Below, in pieces: positions 30,028 through 38,559 of a DNA stretch of 64,000 bases (the first letter of the stretch is position 1; each line of letters opens with the position of its first letter). Under the pieces are notes generated by a model that was not told where the DNA came from, did no database searches, and worked only from the letters and a program-made list of their open reading frames with translations. A program made the translations under genes and the position numbers. The stretch covers positions 3,297,130-3,361,129 of the forward strand of contig NZ_JQMX01000001.1 of the NCBI RefSeq assembly GCF_000744945.1, read 5' to 3'. The DNA comes from Carnobacterium maltaromaticum DSM 20342 (lineage in GTDB: Bacteria > Bacillota > Bacilli > Lactobacillales > Carnobacteriaceae).

Positions 30028-30852
30028 TTAGATAGACCCAAAATAGATTTTTTCTTTTTCATTCGGGGTCATCATATTGTTTGCTGAATGGGGGCGTTTT
30101 GAATTGTAAAAACCCTCTATATATTCAAATGAAGATTGTTCAACTTCTTGGATTGTTCTAAATGTTCTGCGGTTCAGTTCTTCTTTTTTCATATATTTAA
30201 AAAAAGACTCGTTTACGGCATTATCCCATGGGTAAGCTGCTTTGGAATAAGATGGAACGAGGTTATGTGTGTCTAAAAATTGACGAACACTAGTCGCACA
30301 GTATTGGCTTCCACGATCTGTATGGAATAGAACAGGCTCTTTGGGATTTCTTTGATTCACAGCTGTTTCAAGTGTCTCAAGGACTAAAGAAGCTTCCATA
30401 GTTGGACGAACGCGCCATCCTATAATTTTCCTGGAAAATAAATCTAAAATGACACAGAGATAAACAAACCCTTTATTAACAGGAATGTAAGAAATATCGC
30501 TCGTCCAAACTCGATTCGGTTCAGTCGGATTGAATTGTTGGTTTAAGTGATTTGAGTAAGCTAAAGAAACCTTTGGTTTCGCATATAAAAATTTCGGCTT
30601 AGCTGTAGACATTTTTGGCAAATCCATTGATTTCATTAATCGGTACACTCGCCCAACACTAATGAAAATTCCAAAATCACGCTCAAGAACAACTTTTATT
30701 TTCGCAGCACCTAATCGTTTTTTAGAATCCATATAGATAGAAAAAATGGTTTGTCGAAGCTGTTGATTTTCAACAGTTCTAGGAGCAGGAGTTGGGTCAA
30801 AGTGTTTATAATAGGTACTTCTATTTACGTTTAAGACTCTACAAAGGCGCAC
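30028..30852 (-). CDS. IS3-family transposase OrfB (DDE integrase core)
   Basis: A 274 aa catalytic part with an HTH_21-like start (RLCRVLNVNRSTYYKHF) and an rve integrase core with the DDE residues in VWTSDISYI, LFHTDRGSQYC and NAVNESFFKYMKKEEL. Its frame is open upstream in the -1 frame relative to OrfA. A run A AAA AAG near the OrfA end (on the minus strand) is the usual slippery site, so the active enzyme should be an OrfAB fusion made by -1 frameshifting. Confidence 0.9.
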   Translation of the reverse strand: MRLCRVLNVNRSTYYKHFDPTPAPRTVENQQLRQTIFSIYMDSKKRLGAAKIKVVLERDFGIFISVGRVYRLMKSMDLPKMSTAKPKFLYAKPKVSLAYSNHLNQQFNPTEPNRVWTSDISYIPVNKGFVYLCVILDLFSRKIIGWRVRPTMEASLVLETLETAVNQRNPKEPVLFHTDRGSQYCATSVRQFLDTHNLVPSYSKAAYPWDNAVNESFFKYMKKEELNRRTFRTIQEVEQSSFEYIEGFYNSKRPHSANNMMTPNEKEKIYFGSI

Positions 30853-30887
30853 AATAGAATGATCAAAACGTAATAAATGAACCGCAT

Positions 30888-31169
30888 CTAATCGTTGTTT
30901 GAGTGTGGCGTGAAGATGGCAATCGCTTTTTTTAAGATGAGGTTTTCCTCTTCTAATAAAGCATTTTTCTTCTGTAAGTCTTTAATCTGTTTAGCAGTAA
31001 GGATAGAACCATCTTCAATTTGAACTTCAGAATATTGTTTTACCCAGCGGGATAACGCTGTAAAGGAAACGCCATAGTCTTTACACAACGAAGTTTGTGT
31101 TTTACCTCCATGGTAAAGATTAACAAGGCTTTTCTTAAATTCTTCATCATATTTTTTGTAATTGGACAT
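30888..31169 (-). CDS. IS3-family transposase OrfA
   Basis: A 93 aa HTH protein, MSNYKKYDEEFKKSLVNLYHGGKTQTSLCKDYGVSFTALSRWVKQ, with a leucine-zipper-like end (LQKKNALLEEENLILKKA). I take the second ATG at 31169 because GAAAGGA is then about 8 bases upstream. It precedes the frameshift site into OrfB. Confidence 0.88.
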   Translation of the reverse strand: MSNYKKYDEEFKKSLVNLYHGGKTQTSLCKDYGVSFTALSRWVKQYSEVQIEDGSILTAKQIKDLQKKNALLEEENLILKKAIAIFTPHSNND

Positions 31170-31672
31170 TTGAATCATTCCTTTCGTTTTAGTGTCTACT
31201 TATAAACAGTATACCATTAAAAATACTGTCTACTTTATTAGTATATATCCAATATGCAAAAGGTTAGATGTGGCTGAGTCAACATTCAACAACTATAAAA
31301 GAGAGTTTTCGGAGTTAATGGAGTCCCTAAAAAAAGGGAAAGAAATTGCTGACTACCAAGTTGAGGATGCTTTGTACAAAAGAGCTATAGGTTATGAATA
31401 TGAGGAAGAGACAAGGCAATTGACAGAATCAGGGGCTTTTACAACAACTAAAATAGTTACCAAGCACGTTTCGCCAGATACAGGAGCTATTGCGTTGTGG
31501 CTTAAGAACAGAAAGCGTGATAGTTGGCAAAAACACAATAGTATTGATGAAGAGTTCAAAAAAGAACAAATCAAATTGGCGAAAGCTCAAACTAAATCTA
31601 TTGAAAATATGCTTGATGAAGAATCAAGTGATACTGAAAATATCACTATTGTAGATTCGTGGGGTGGTGCGA

Positions 31673-33016
31673 GTGAATAAGGTTGTAGTAATACAAAATG
31701 AAATAAATCCTCATTTTAAACCAGTATGGACCACTGAAAAACCGTATAACATATTAAAAGGCGGACGTAACAGTTTTAAGTCATCTGTTATTGCGCTTCT
31801 TTTGGTTTATATGATGATTAGTTACCTTGTTACAGGAAAAAAAGCTAATGTTGTCGTTATAAGAAAAGTGGCTAGCAACATACGTGATTCGGTTTATCTG
31901 AAAATACAATGGGCTTTATCGAAGTTCGGAATTATGGATCAGTTTACTTGTACTGTATCTCCTTTTAGGGTTACGCACAAAAAAACTGGGTCTACATTTT
32001 TCTTTTATGGGCAAGATGATTTCCAAAAGCTTAAATCAAACGATATAGGTAATATCATATCAGTTTGGTATGAAGAAGCTGCTGAATTTAAAAATGCTGA
32101 AGAATTTGACCAATCAAATACAACTTTCATGAGACAAAAACATCCAGATGCAGATATGGTTAGGTTCTTTTGGAGTTACAATCCACCTCGTAATCCATAT
32201 TCATGGATAAATGAATGGGTTGAGTCGTTAAAAGGTCTAAGTAATTACCTAGTGAATGAATCAAGTTACCTTAATGATGAATTAGGGTTTGTTACACAGC
32301 AAATGCTTGACGATATTGAGCGAATTAAAAAAAACGATTACGATTACTATCGCTATTTGTACTTAGGCGAACCAGTCGGGTTAGGTACTAACGTATACAA
32401 CATTGATTTGTTCCAAGCTTTGGAAGAGTTGCCAACTGATGATAGGATAACCAGCCTGTATTACGCCACTGACGTAGGTCATCAAACATCTGCTACAGTT
32501 TGCCTAGCTTTTGGTTTAACAGCCAAAGGGAAGGTTATATTGCTTAATATGTACTATTACAGTCCGCAAGGCAAAGCAGTTAAAAAAGCTCCTAGTGATT
32601 TATCTAAAGATTTATACGAGTTTGTAAAAAAGACTGCCAATCATCCAAGCGTTGGAAATGCACAAGTTAGGCAAAGGACCATTGATTCTGCTGAAGGTGG
32701 ATTAAGGAATCAATACTACAAAGATTATGGGCAAAGATGGCATCCGGTTGCTAAGAAAAAGAACATAGATATGATTGATTACGTCCATGATTTGTTAGCG
32801 CAGGGGCGTTTTTATTATTTAGTTCCTACTATTAAGACTGGGTTAAGTAATTGCGACGATTTAACACTCTTTGTTGAAGAACACAAACGATACCAGTTTA
32901 AAGAGACAACATTGAATAGCGATAACCCAGATGTAATTAAAGAGTTTGACCATTCTGTTGATGCTTTTAAATATGGTTGTATTGATAACGCTAGAGAGTG
33001 GAAATTGAAGGTGTAG
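31673..33016 (+). CDS. terL: Terminase large subunit (PBSX/Terminase_3 type)
   Basis: A 447 aa packaging motor. The N-terminal ATPase has a Walker A-like loop NILKGGRNSFKSS, ISVWYEEAAEF as Walker B, and FFWSYNPPRNPYSWI. The C-terminal nuclease domain has YYATDVGHQTSATVCLAFG, TIDSAEGGLRNQY and a late DEFDH-like EFDHSVDAFKYG. It overlaps the broken terS by eight bases; GTG starts at 31664 and 31673 are both possible, with GGGGTGG favouring the latter. The gene itself is intact. Confidence 0.92.
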   Translation: MNKVVVIQNEINPHFKPVWTTEKPYNILKGGRNSFKSSVIALLLVYMMISYLVTGKKANVVVIRKVASNIRDSVYLKIQWALSKFGIMDQFTCTVSPFRVTHKKTGSTFFFYGQDDFQKLKSNDIGNIISVWYEEAAEFKNAEEFDQSNTTFMRQKHPDADMVRFFWSYNPPRNPYSWINEWVESLKGLSNYLVNESSYLNDELGFVTQQMLDDIERIKKNDYDYYRYLYLGEPVGLGTNVYNIDLFQALEELPTDDRITSLYYATDVGHQTSATVCLAFGLTAKGKVILLNMYYYSPQGKAVKKAPSDLSKDLYEFVKKTANHPSVGNAQVRQRTIDSAEGGLRNQYYKDYGQRWHPVAKKKNIDMIDYVHDLLAQGRFYYLVPTIKTGLSNCDDLTLFVEEHKRYQFKETTLNSDNPDVIKEFDHSVDAFKYGCIDNAREWKLKV

Positions 33017-33027
33017 GAGGGTAGTTT

Positions 33028-34569
33028 ATGACGTTTATGGACAGAATCAAAAATATGTTTAAGAAAGGAGGTTATGCCTTGAATAGCGAATCACTTGGTA
33101 CTATCAATGACCATTGGAAAATTAACATAGATCCCGAAGAGTTAATTAGAATTGAAAATAACTTTAGAGAGTACAAAAACGACTATCCAGATATTGAGTA
33201 TATTAACTCCAACAACCAAATTGCTAAGCGTAAGTATATGGCTCTTAATTTAAGGAAAATGACTGCTGAAATGATGTCATCGTTGGTTTTTAATGAACAA
33301 ACTGAGATTAAAGTTGATACAAAAGCTAACAAGGGTGCTAACGACTTCATTCAAAAAACATTTGAACATAATGATTTCAAACGTAATTTGGCTAAATATT
33401 TAGAACCGATGTTTGCGATTGGAGGGTTAGCAGTTAGGCCATATGTTGATACTAGCATAGGTGAAGTCGAGTTTAGTTGGGCTTTGGCAAACTCTTTTTA
33501 TCCGTTAAGAAGCAATTCTAAGGGAATTACAGAGGGTGTTGTCGTCTTTAAAACAGTTGTGAACAGTGGCAAGAAAACTTACTATTATACCTTGCTAGAA
33601 TTTCACGAATGGGAAGACGGAAACATAAAGATTACGAATGAGTTATACGAATCAGAAGATTCAACTATTGTTGGTAAACGAGTGCCGTTAGGATATAACG
33701 ATCAATATAAGGATTTGCTCGAAACAGCCACAATAACTGAACCTAGTAAGCCTATTTTAAATTATCTAAAGCCAAGTGGTTTCAATAATTTCAGCTTATA
33801 TAGTCCTTTAGGTATTGGTTTATGTGACAATTCCGCAAGTGTTGTAAAGCAGATAAATGATACATTCGACCAATTTAACTGGGAAATTAGAATGGGGCAG
33901 CGAACTGTATTAGTAAGCGACCATATGCTTAATTACGTTCCTGATGAAAAGAATCAAGTAATGAAGCCTGTATTTGATCCAGATGTAAATGTGTTCAAGT
34001 CTTTAAGAATGGACGACAATAACGAAGCGATTAAAGATGTCACTAGCGATATTAGAACCGACCAGTATATTTCAGCAATCAATCAATCGTTGAAAATGCT
34101 AGAAATGCAAATGCAATTATCTGTTGGAACATTTAGTTTCGATGGGAAGTCATTTAAAACAGCTACGGAAGTCGTTAGCGAAAACTCATTAACATACAGA
34201 ACTCGTAACATGCAGTGTAACGAGGTTGAAAAGTTCATTAAAGGATTAATTGTATCTATTTTGGAAGTGTCTAAAGCAACAAAGGTTAATGGGAAAGCAT
34301 TATACGATGGTGATATTCCGACGTTTGACCAAATTAGCGTTGATTTTGACGATGGTATTTTTGGGAGTAGAGATCAGAAGTTAGAGTTCTACAGTAAGGC
34401 TAAAACTGTTGGGTTAGTACCTACTACAGAAGCTTTGAAAGGTATTTTCAAACTAACTGATGAAGAGTCCCAAAAATGGTTTAAAAGGATTCAGATGGAA
34501 GAGACGGGTCTTGATAGCATTGAAATTGATGATTATTTAGAGAAGAAAGAACTTGGGAGTGATGAATAA
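33028..34569 (+). CDS. Phage portal protein (A118/SPP1 Gp6-like)
   Basis: A 513 aa portal subunit that forms the dodecameric channel at one capsid vertex. The early YINSNNQIAKRKYMALNLRKMTAEMMSSLVFNEQ and the central INQSLKMLEMQMQLSVGTFSFDG with KTATEVVSENS are typical of the family. The acidic C-terminus has DDYLEKKELGSDE. It lies directly after terL and overlaps the next small ORF by one base. Confidence 0.88.
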   Translation: MTFMDRIKNMFKKGGYALNSESLGTINDHWKINIDPEELIRIENNFREYKNDYPDIEYINSNNQIAKRKYMALNLRKMTAEMMSSLVFNEQTEIKVDTKANKGANDFIQKTFEHNDFKRNLAKYLEPMFAIGGLAVRPYVDTSIGEVEFSWALANSFYPLRSNSKGITEGVVVFKTVVNSGKKTYYYTLLEFHEWEDGNIKITNELYESEDSTIVGKRVPLGYNDQYKDLLETATITEPSKPILNYLKPSGFNNFSLYSPLGIGLCDNSASVVKQINDTFDQFNWEIRMGQRTVLVSDHMLNYVPDEKNQVMKPVFDPDVNVFKSLRMDDNNEAIKDVTSDIRTDQYISAINQSLKMLEMQMQLSVGTFSFDGKSFKTATEVVSENSLTYRTRNMQCNEVEKFIKGLIVSILEVSKATKVNGKALYDGDIPTFDQISVDFDDGIFGSRDQKLEFYSKAKTVGLVPTTEALKGIFKLTDEESQKWFKRIQMEETGLDSIEIDDYLEKKELGSDE

Positions 34570-34772
34570 TGGCTGGCAAAAAGTTAAGGATTATACGTGA
34601 TGGAAAAATAGACCGTATGTTTCTGGATGGAGTAGAAATTGATGGTAAATATCTGGCTAAATCTACGTTAACGATGGATTACGGTAGCTGTTATGTTCTT
34701 AATTTAGAATATCATATTAAAGAAGTTGATATTGAAGGAATAGAAGTTACGGAACAGACTAATAAGGGGTGA
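34569..34772 (+). CDS. Small hypothetical structural-region protein
   Basis: A 67 aa ORF, MAGKKLRIIRDGKIDRMFLDGVEIDGKYL..., a predicted small beta-barrel-like fold between the portal and minor capsid genes. Four bases separate it from the next gene. Similar small ORFs occur in this place in related phages; function unknown. Confidence 0.6.
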   Translation: MAGKKLRIIRDGKIDRMFLDGVEIDGKYLAKSTLTMDYGSCYVLNLEYHIKEVDIEGIEVTEQTNKG

Positions 34773-34776
34773 TTAA

Positions 34777-35934
34777 ATGCCAATTACACCTTATCAACTT
34801 GATATATGGTCTAGTAACATGTCGCATATCTATCAATCGTTAGAAGGCGAAATATTAAAGATAATCATTAAACAATTAAATACTAATCCAGATAACATTC
34901 AAGACTGGCAACATCAGAAGTTAAACGATTTAAAGTTAATTAACAAAGATACAGCTAAAGTTGTTTCTGATGCTACTGGATTATCTCAAAAGCAAATCGA
35001 GAATATATTTGGTGAAGTTGGCCCTAAGATAATTAAAGATGTTGATGGTGCTGTGCCTTATGATGATTTACCTTTGCCAACTGATTTAGACAATATCATG
35101 CGAGCATACTACGAACAAGCTTGGGGCGATGTTGACAACTATGTTAACCAAACGCTTATTTCAACGAATAACGGCTATAGAACTGCAATAACTGCAATGT
35201 ATACGGATATTATCAACAAGACGACTGCTGGATTTAATGCTGGTCTATTTACATTTGAAGAAGCTTTAGAGAAAACTGTTCAAAAATGGGCACAAAAAGG
35301 AATTAATAGTTCTTTTATTGATAAAGGTGGTCATACATGGTCACTCGAAAGGTATGTAAGAACCGTTTTAAAGTCAACGCTCGGAAATACCTATAATCAG
35401 TTAAGAAAAGATAGGATGGCTGAATATGATGTTCATACGGTCATTGTCACTAGCCATATGGGAGCTCGTGCTGCTTGTTCAAAGATACAAGGTAATGTTG
35501 TTGATTTGAGAGAATCTGTACCAGCCAAAGCAGAATATAGGAGTATTTACGATTCTTATTGGAATGCTGAATACGGAACGGCTGGGGGTCATCGAGGTGT
35601 TAACTGTACTCATAATCATATTCCTTTTATTCCTGGGGTAAATACGAATAATCAAACTAAATATAACGCTTCAGAAAATGAAAAGGTTGCGAAATTGACC
35701 AAAAGGCAACGAGAACTTGAACGAAGAATTGTTAAATTAAAGAAAAATAAAATGGTTTCGGAGTCAATGGATAACACAGATGGTGCGAAAATATGGCAAA
35801 GAGACATTATAGCAACGCAACGAGCGATTAGAGAACTTGTTGATAGCAATGAGTATCTATCAAGGAACTACGCAAGAGAAAAGGTTTATACGCCTATAGA
35901 TTTATTAGTAAAGGATTTCCGATATGATGAATAG
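34777..35934 (+). CDS. Phage minor capsid protein 2 (A118 gp4-like)
   Basis: A 385 aa head protein. It starts MPITPYQLDIWSSNMSHIYQSLEGEIL and has the family block GTAGGHRGVNCTHNHIPFIPG with Cys and His residues, like the Mu gpF-type domain C-terminal part. A coiled-coil (NEKVAKLTKRQRELERRIVKLKKNKMV) follows. Position after the portal supports the call. Confidence 0.88.
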   Translation: MPITPYQLDIWSSNMSHIYQSLEGEILKIIIKQLNTNPDNIQDWQHQKLNDLKLINKDTAKVVSDATGLSQKQIENIFGEVGPKIIKDVDGAVPYDDLPLPTDLDNIMRAYYEQAWGDVDNYVNQTLISTNNGYRTAITAMYTDIINKTTAGFNAGLFTFEEALEKTVQKWAQKGINSSFIDKGGHTWSLERYVRTVLKSTLGNTYNQLRKDRMAEYDVHTVIVTSHMGARAACSKIQGNVVDLRESVPAKAEYRSIYDSYWNAEYGTAGGHRGVNCTHNHIPFIPGVNTNNQTKYNASENEKVAKLTKRQRELERRIVKLKKNKMVSESMDNTDGAKIWQRDIIATQRAIRELVDSNEYLSRNYAREKVYTPIDLLVKDFRYDE

Positions 35935-35945
35935 GAGAGATAACG

Positions 35946-36128
35946 ATGGAAAGTAAAACGCTAGTAATTTGGTTTAAAGATGGAAAGACAGCTCTTTTTG
36001 AACAGGTTGAAAATTTTGATTCTAGAGCAGGTGTAATTTCTTTTGAATATTTTGGAGTTAGCACTGAAACGAAGCGTAAGGCGACATTTTTTTTAGCTAA
36101 TATAGCTGGATTTGCAATGGAACAATAA
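35946..36128 (+). CDS. Small hypothetical phage protein
   Basis: A 60 aa ORF, MESKTLVIWFKDGKTALFEQVENFDSRAGVISFEYFG, beta-rich, with AGGAGAG upstream. It lies between minor capsid and scaffold genes; no function known. Confidence 0.55.
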   Translation: MESKTLVIWFKDGKTALFEQVENFDSRAGVISFEYFGVSTETKRKATFFLANIAGFAMEQ

Positions 36129-36142
36129 GAAAGGGTGATTGT

Positions 36143-36325
36143 ATGTCAGAAGGAGTAATCACAATAAATATAAAGATTAAAAATAAGATTAAAGTTTATA
36201 TTTTTTGCCTAAGAATGCTTTCGATTCTATTTCCAAAATTGGCAGAAAGATGTATCGATTCTGTGCTTTTAAATATTGAAAATTGCCCGAATAAATATAT
36301 TGAAATAAAAACGGATGATGAATAG
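36143..36325 (+). CDS. Small hypothetical phage protein
   Basis: A 60 aa ORF, MSEGVITINIKIKNKIKVYIFCLRMLSILFPKLAERCIDSVLLNIE, with GAAAGGGTG upstream. A hydrophobic central part could sit at a membrane. No family recognised. Confidence 0.5.
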   Translation: MSEGVITINIKIKNKIKVYIFCLRMLSILFPKLAERCIDSVLLNIENCPNKYIEIKTDDE

Positions 36326-36416
36326 GAGCTTAAAAATTAATGACCTGCCTGTATGTCTCTAAAAGACGGCTCAAATGTGGGAGTTGCCACTCTAAAAAAA
36401 CTTAGGAGGAAGAAAG

Positions 36417-36974
36417 ATGAAAAAAGAAGATTTAATTGCACTAGGAATCGAAGAAGAAGCGGCAAAATCTATTATGGCGCTCCATGGTAAAACTGTAACA
36501 CAGCTTAATGCGCAAGTAGCTACCGCAGAAGGGGAACGTGATCAGTTTAAGGAGCAACTAGATACAAATCAAAGTGAACTTAATACTTTGAAGGAGTCTG
36601 CTAAAGATAACGAAGAGTTAACAAAGCAATTAACTGAAATCCAAGAAAAAATGGATACGGTGAAAGCAGAAACGGAAACAAAGCTTTTATCTCAACAAAA
36701 AGATTTTGCTATCCAATCAGCTTTAAAAGAAGCTAATCCTTTAGATGCAAGCATCGTACTTGGGCTTTTAGACAAGGATACAATAAAAGTATCAGATGAT
36801 GGAGTGCAAGGTTTAAAAGAGCAGTTAGATGGATTGAAAGAAAGCAAATCATTTTTGTTTAAACAAAAAGAAACAACTGAAACATCACAGCAATTTGTAA
36901 CTCCTGGTAATCCTGCGAATAATACGCCTGGGAATACCGATCCATTTACAGTGGCAGCAAATAAATTTAAATAA
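36417..36974 (+). CDS. Scaffold protein (phage GP20 family)
   Basis: A 185 aa protein with the GP20 start KEDLIALGIEEEAAKSIMALHGK, a long coiled-coil (residues 30-95), and LKEANPLDASIVLGLLDKDTI. The C-terminus is Pro/Asn/Gly-rich. It guides capsid assembly and lies directly before the major capsid gene. TTAGGAGGAAG is its ribosome site. Confidence 0.88.
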   Translation: MKKEDLIALGIEEEAAKSIMALHGKTVTQLNAQVATAEGERDQFKEQLDTNQSELNTLKESAKDNEELTKQLTEIQEKMDTVKAETETKLLSQQKDFAIQSALKEANPLDASIVLGLLDKDTIKVSDDGVQGLKEQLDGLKESKSFLFKQKETTETSQQFVTPGNPANNTPGNTDPFTVAANKFK

Positions 36975-36994
36975 CAAATTGGAGGAAATAAAAA

Positions 36995-37876
36995 ATGACA
37001 ATTAAAATCTATACAAAACAATATGCAGGAATTTTACCTAGTTTGTTTGAGACGAAGACACCTTTTTTACGAGTATTTGGTGGACAATTACAAGTCAAAT
37101 CAGATGCGGAATATAACGAAGAATTCTTGGATTTAAAAATCACAGACACTGATGTGACAATTCAAGAATACAGTACAGATGCAAACGTTGGTTTCGGTAC
37201 TGGTACAGGTAGTTCCAATCGTTTTGGGACACGAAAAGAAGTTAAGTCTACAGATAAAAGTGTTCCATGGGAAAAACCTTTATCAATTCATGAAGGTATT
37301 GATAAATTTACAGTGAATGATATCCCAGACCAAGTAGTTGCGGAACGTTTAGCTCTACATGGTGTCGCTTGGGCAGAACATGTAAATAAATTCTTAGGTA
37401 AAGCAATTTCTGATAATGCTAGTGAAACACTAACTGGTGATTTAACAGAAGCTGGAGTAACTAAAATGTTTGCAGCAGCACATAAGAAATTCGTAAACAA
37501 TAAAGTTTCTTCAACTATTGCAAAAGTTGCTTATGTGACTCCAGATGTCTTTAACTTTTTGGTAGATAATGACCTTGCTAAAACTGATAAAAACTCGAGT
37601 GTAAACATTGACAACCAAACTTTATATCGTTTCAAAGGTTTTGAATTAGAAGAACTTGCTGATGATCAATTTCAAACTGGAGAAAATGCCTACTTTACAG
37701 CGATTGGTATTGGAGTTGCTGGAGTCGGTATTGAAGTTGCGCGCGCGATGGATTCAGAAGATTTCAATGGAGTAGCATTACAAGGAGCTGGTAAATACGC
37801 TAAATACATTCCAGACAAGAATAAAAAAGCGATTTTGAAAGCTAAACTTACTGTTCCTGCTCCATCGGGGAAGTAA
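36995..37876 (+). CDS. Major capsid protein (A118 Cps-like)
   Basis: A 293 aa protein, TIKIYTKQYAGILPSLFETKTPFLRVFGGQLQVKSDAEYNEEFLDLK, the form of the A118 major capsid. VAERLALHGVAWAEHVNKFLGKAISDNA and the DQFQTGENAYFTAIGIGVAGVGIEVARAMDS block fit the HK97 fold. It ends LTVPAPSGK. Just downstream, in the -1 frame, an open frame continues into a short LEM-like domain, so a longer minor capsid form is possible. Confidence 0.9.
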   Translation: MTIKIYTKQYAGILPSLFETKTPFLRVFGGQLQVKSDAEYNEEFLDLKITDTDVTIQEYSTDANVGFGTGTGSSNRFGTRKEVKSTDKSVPWEKPLSIHEGIDKFTVNDIPDQVVAERLALHGVAWAEHVNKFLGKAISDNASETLTGDLTEAGVTKMFAAAHKKFVNNKVSSTIAKVAYVTPDVFNFLVDNDLAKTDKNSSVNIDNQTLYRFKGFELEELADDQFQTGENAYFTAIGIGVAGVGIEVARAMDSEDFNGVALQGAGKYAKYIPDKNKKAILKAKLTVPAPSGK

Positions 37877-37893
37877 TATCGCCACAGTCAAGA

Positions 37894-38019
37894 GTGGTGG
37901 TAATAGACTATAACAGCCTTACCGTTAAACAGTTAAAAGAAAGTCTTGACGAAAAAGGTATTCCTTATAAAACAAGTGATACCAAAAGTGAATTAATAAA
38001 ATTATTAGAGGGTAGCTAA
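37894..38019 (+). CDS. Small HeH/LEM-domain ORF after the capsid gene
   Basis: A 41 aa ORF with GTG start; the sequence DYNSLTVKQLKESLDEKGIPYKTSDTKSELIKLLEG is a typical HeH/LEM helix-extension-helix fold, found in many phage structural regions. Its ribosome site is weak (AAGAG directly before). The frame is open back through the end of the capsid gene, in the -1 register. It may therefore be made as a C-terminal extension by frameshifting at GGG-AAG instead of separately. The last codons lie in a terminator hairpin. Confidence 0.55.
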   Translation: MVVIDYNSLTVKQLKESLDEKGIPYKTSDTKSELIKLLEGS

Positions 38020-38036
38020 ATGCTTCCCTCTTTTAT
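38006..38036 (+). terminator. Hairpin after the capsid / LEM ORF
   Basis: The stem GAGGGTAGC / GCTTCCCTC has one mismatch and is followed by TTTTAT. It may reduce transcription after the abundant capsid message. Confidence 0.6.
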
Positions 38037-38051
38037 ATTAGGAGGGAATTC

Positions 38052-38456
38052 ATGGCTTATCTAACATTTGAAGAATTCAAAGAATTGACAAATAAAACTG
38101 ATGATTTTAAAGATACATTTAATAAGTATCTATTGAAAGCATCAGCGATTATTAACAATACAACCAATCACTTTTATCAGTTCAACTCAATCGCTGATGA
38201 TCCAATAGTTTTCAGAGTACAACAATTTAAATTAGCGTTATGCGCCCAAATTATCTATTTTGGCGAGGTTGGAGCTGATACTCATGAGAGTATTAATAAA
38301 GCTCCACAATCGTTCAGCGCTGGTCGTACAAGTGTTTCAAACGGCACTAGATACAATGCTTCTGGTCAAAACGAAAGCAAATCTCTAGTTTCAGAAGATG
38401 TTTATATCTATTTAGAAGGAACTGGACTTTTGAACCGATCTATCTACCATTGTTAA
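38052..38456 (+). CDS. Head-tail connector protein (A118-type)
   Basis: A 134 aa protein, MAYLTFEEFKELTNKTDDFKDTFNKYLLKASAIINNTTNHFY, with the helical form of head completion/adaptor proteins. It lies between the capsid and minor capsid genes, as in A118-like phages. A serine- and asparagine-rich middle (SFSAGRTSVSNGTRYNASGQ) may contact DNA or the portal. Confidence 0.75.
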   Translation: MAYLTFEEFKELTNKTDDFKDTFNKYLLKASAIINNTTNHFYQFNSIADDPIVFRVQQFKLALCAQIIYFGEVGADTHESINKAPQSFSAGRTSVSNGTRYNASGQNESKSLVSEDVYIYLEGTGLLNRSIYHC

Positions 38457-38559
38457 TGATTTTTTGATATAATGTAATAGTGGATAGGGTAGCTCCTGAA
38501 AGGCAATAACCCAATTGCTTTCCACAAATTTTATGGGGATTACTTGGGAGGTAATCAAT
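38457..38559 (+). promoter_or_regulatory. Structured leader of the HNH gene, with own -10 and a hairpin holding the ribosome site
   Basis: TATAAT lies at 38468-38473. GTGGA/TCCAC (outer) and AAGGCAAT/ATTGCTTT (inner) can form a hairpin. GATTAC (38538-38543) pairs with GTAATC (38551-38556), placing the GGGAGG ribosome site in the closed loop. This would lower translation from long late mRNAs. Confidence 0.5.

Larger units (their letters stand above)
30000..31239 (-). mobile_element. IS3-family (IS150-like) insertion sequence
   Basis: The element has overlapping orfA and orfB on the minus strand and ends sharing ATAAAGTAGACA (30000-30011) in inverted orientation with TGTCTACTTTAT (31228-31239). 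The exact termini may extend a few bases outward. No target duplication is evident, which with the missing terS 5' end suggests a deletion next to the element. Confidence 0.85.
29979..31680 (+). pseudogene. Terminase small subunit gene, interrupted by an IS3-family element
   Basis: The downstream fragment reads ICKRLDVAESTFNNYKREFSELMESLKKGKE...VEDALYKRAIGYEYEEETRQ, the HTH and following region of phage TerS proteins. It continues to the stop at 31680, overlapping terL. Upstream of the IS only a start MSDGQM remains. The present reading frame into the fragment begins inside the IS end with no ribosome site, so the true N-terminus (about 20-30 residues) is gone. TerS recognises the packaging site, so its loss should block or impair packaging. 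Confidence 0.75.

Noticed and set aside
31192..31260. Apparent GTG start of a full terminase small subunit ORF
   Set aside because: The first codons lie in the IS3 element end, with no ribosome site. The fragment is better read as a broken gene.
36340..36405. Tiny ORF of 21 codons with Cys residues (MTCLYVSKRRLKCGSCHSKKT region) before the scaffold gene
   Set aside because: The ribosome site is poorly spaced and the product too short to judge. It may be a leader peptide or a structured leader with GTCT/AGAC stems, but I cannot support either.
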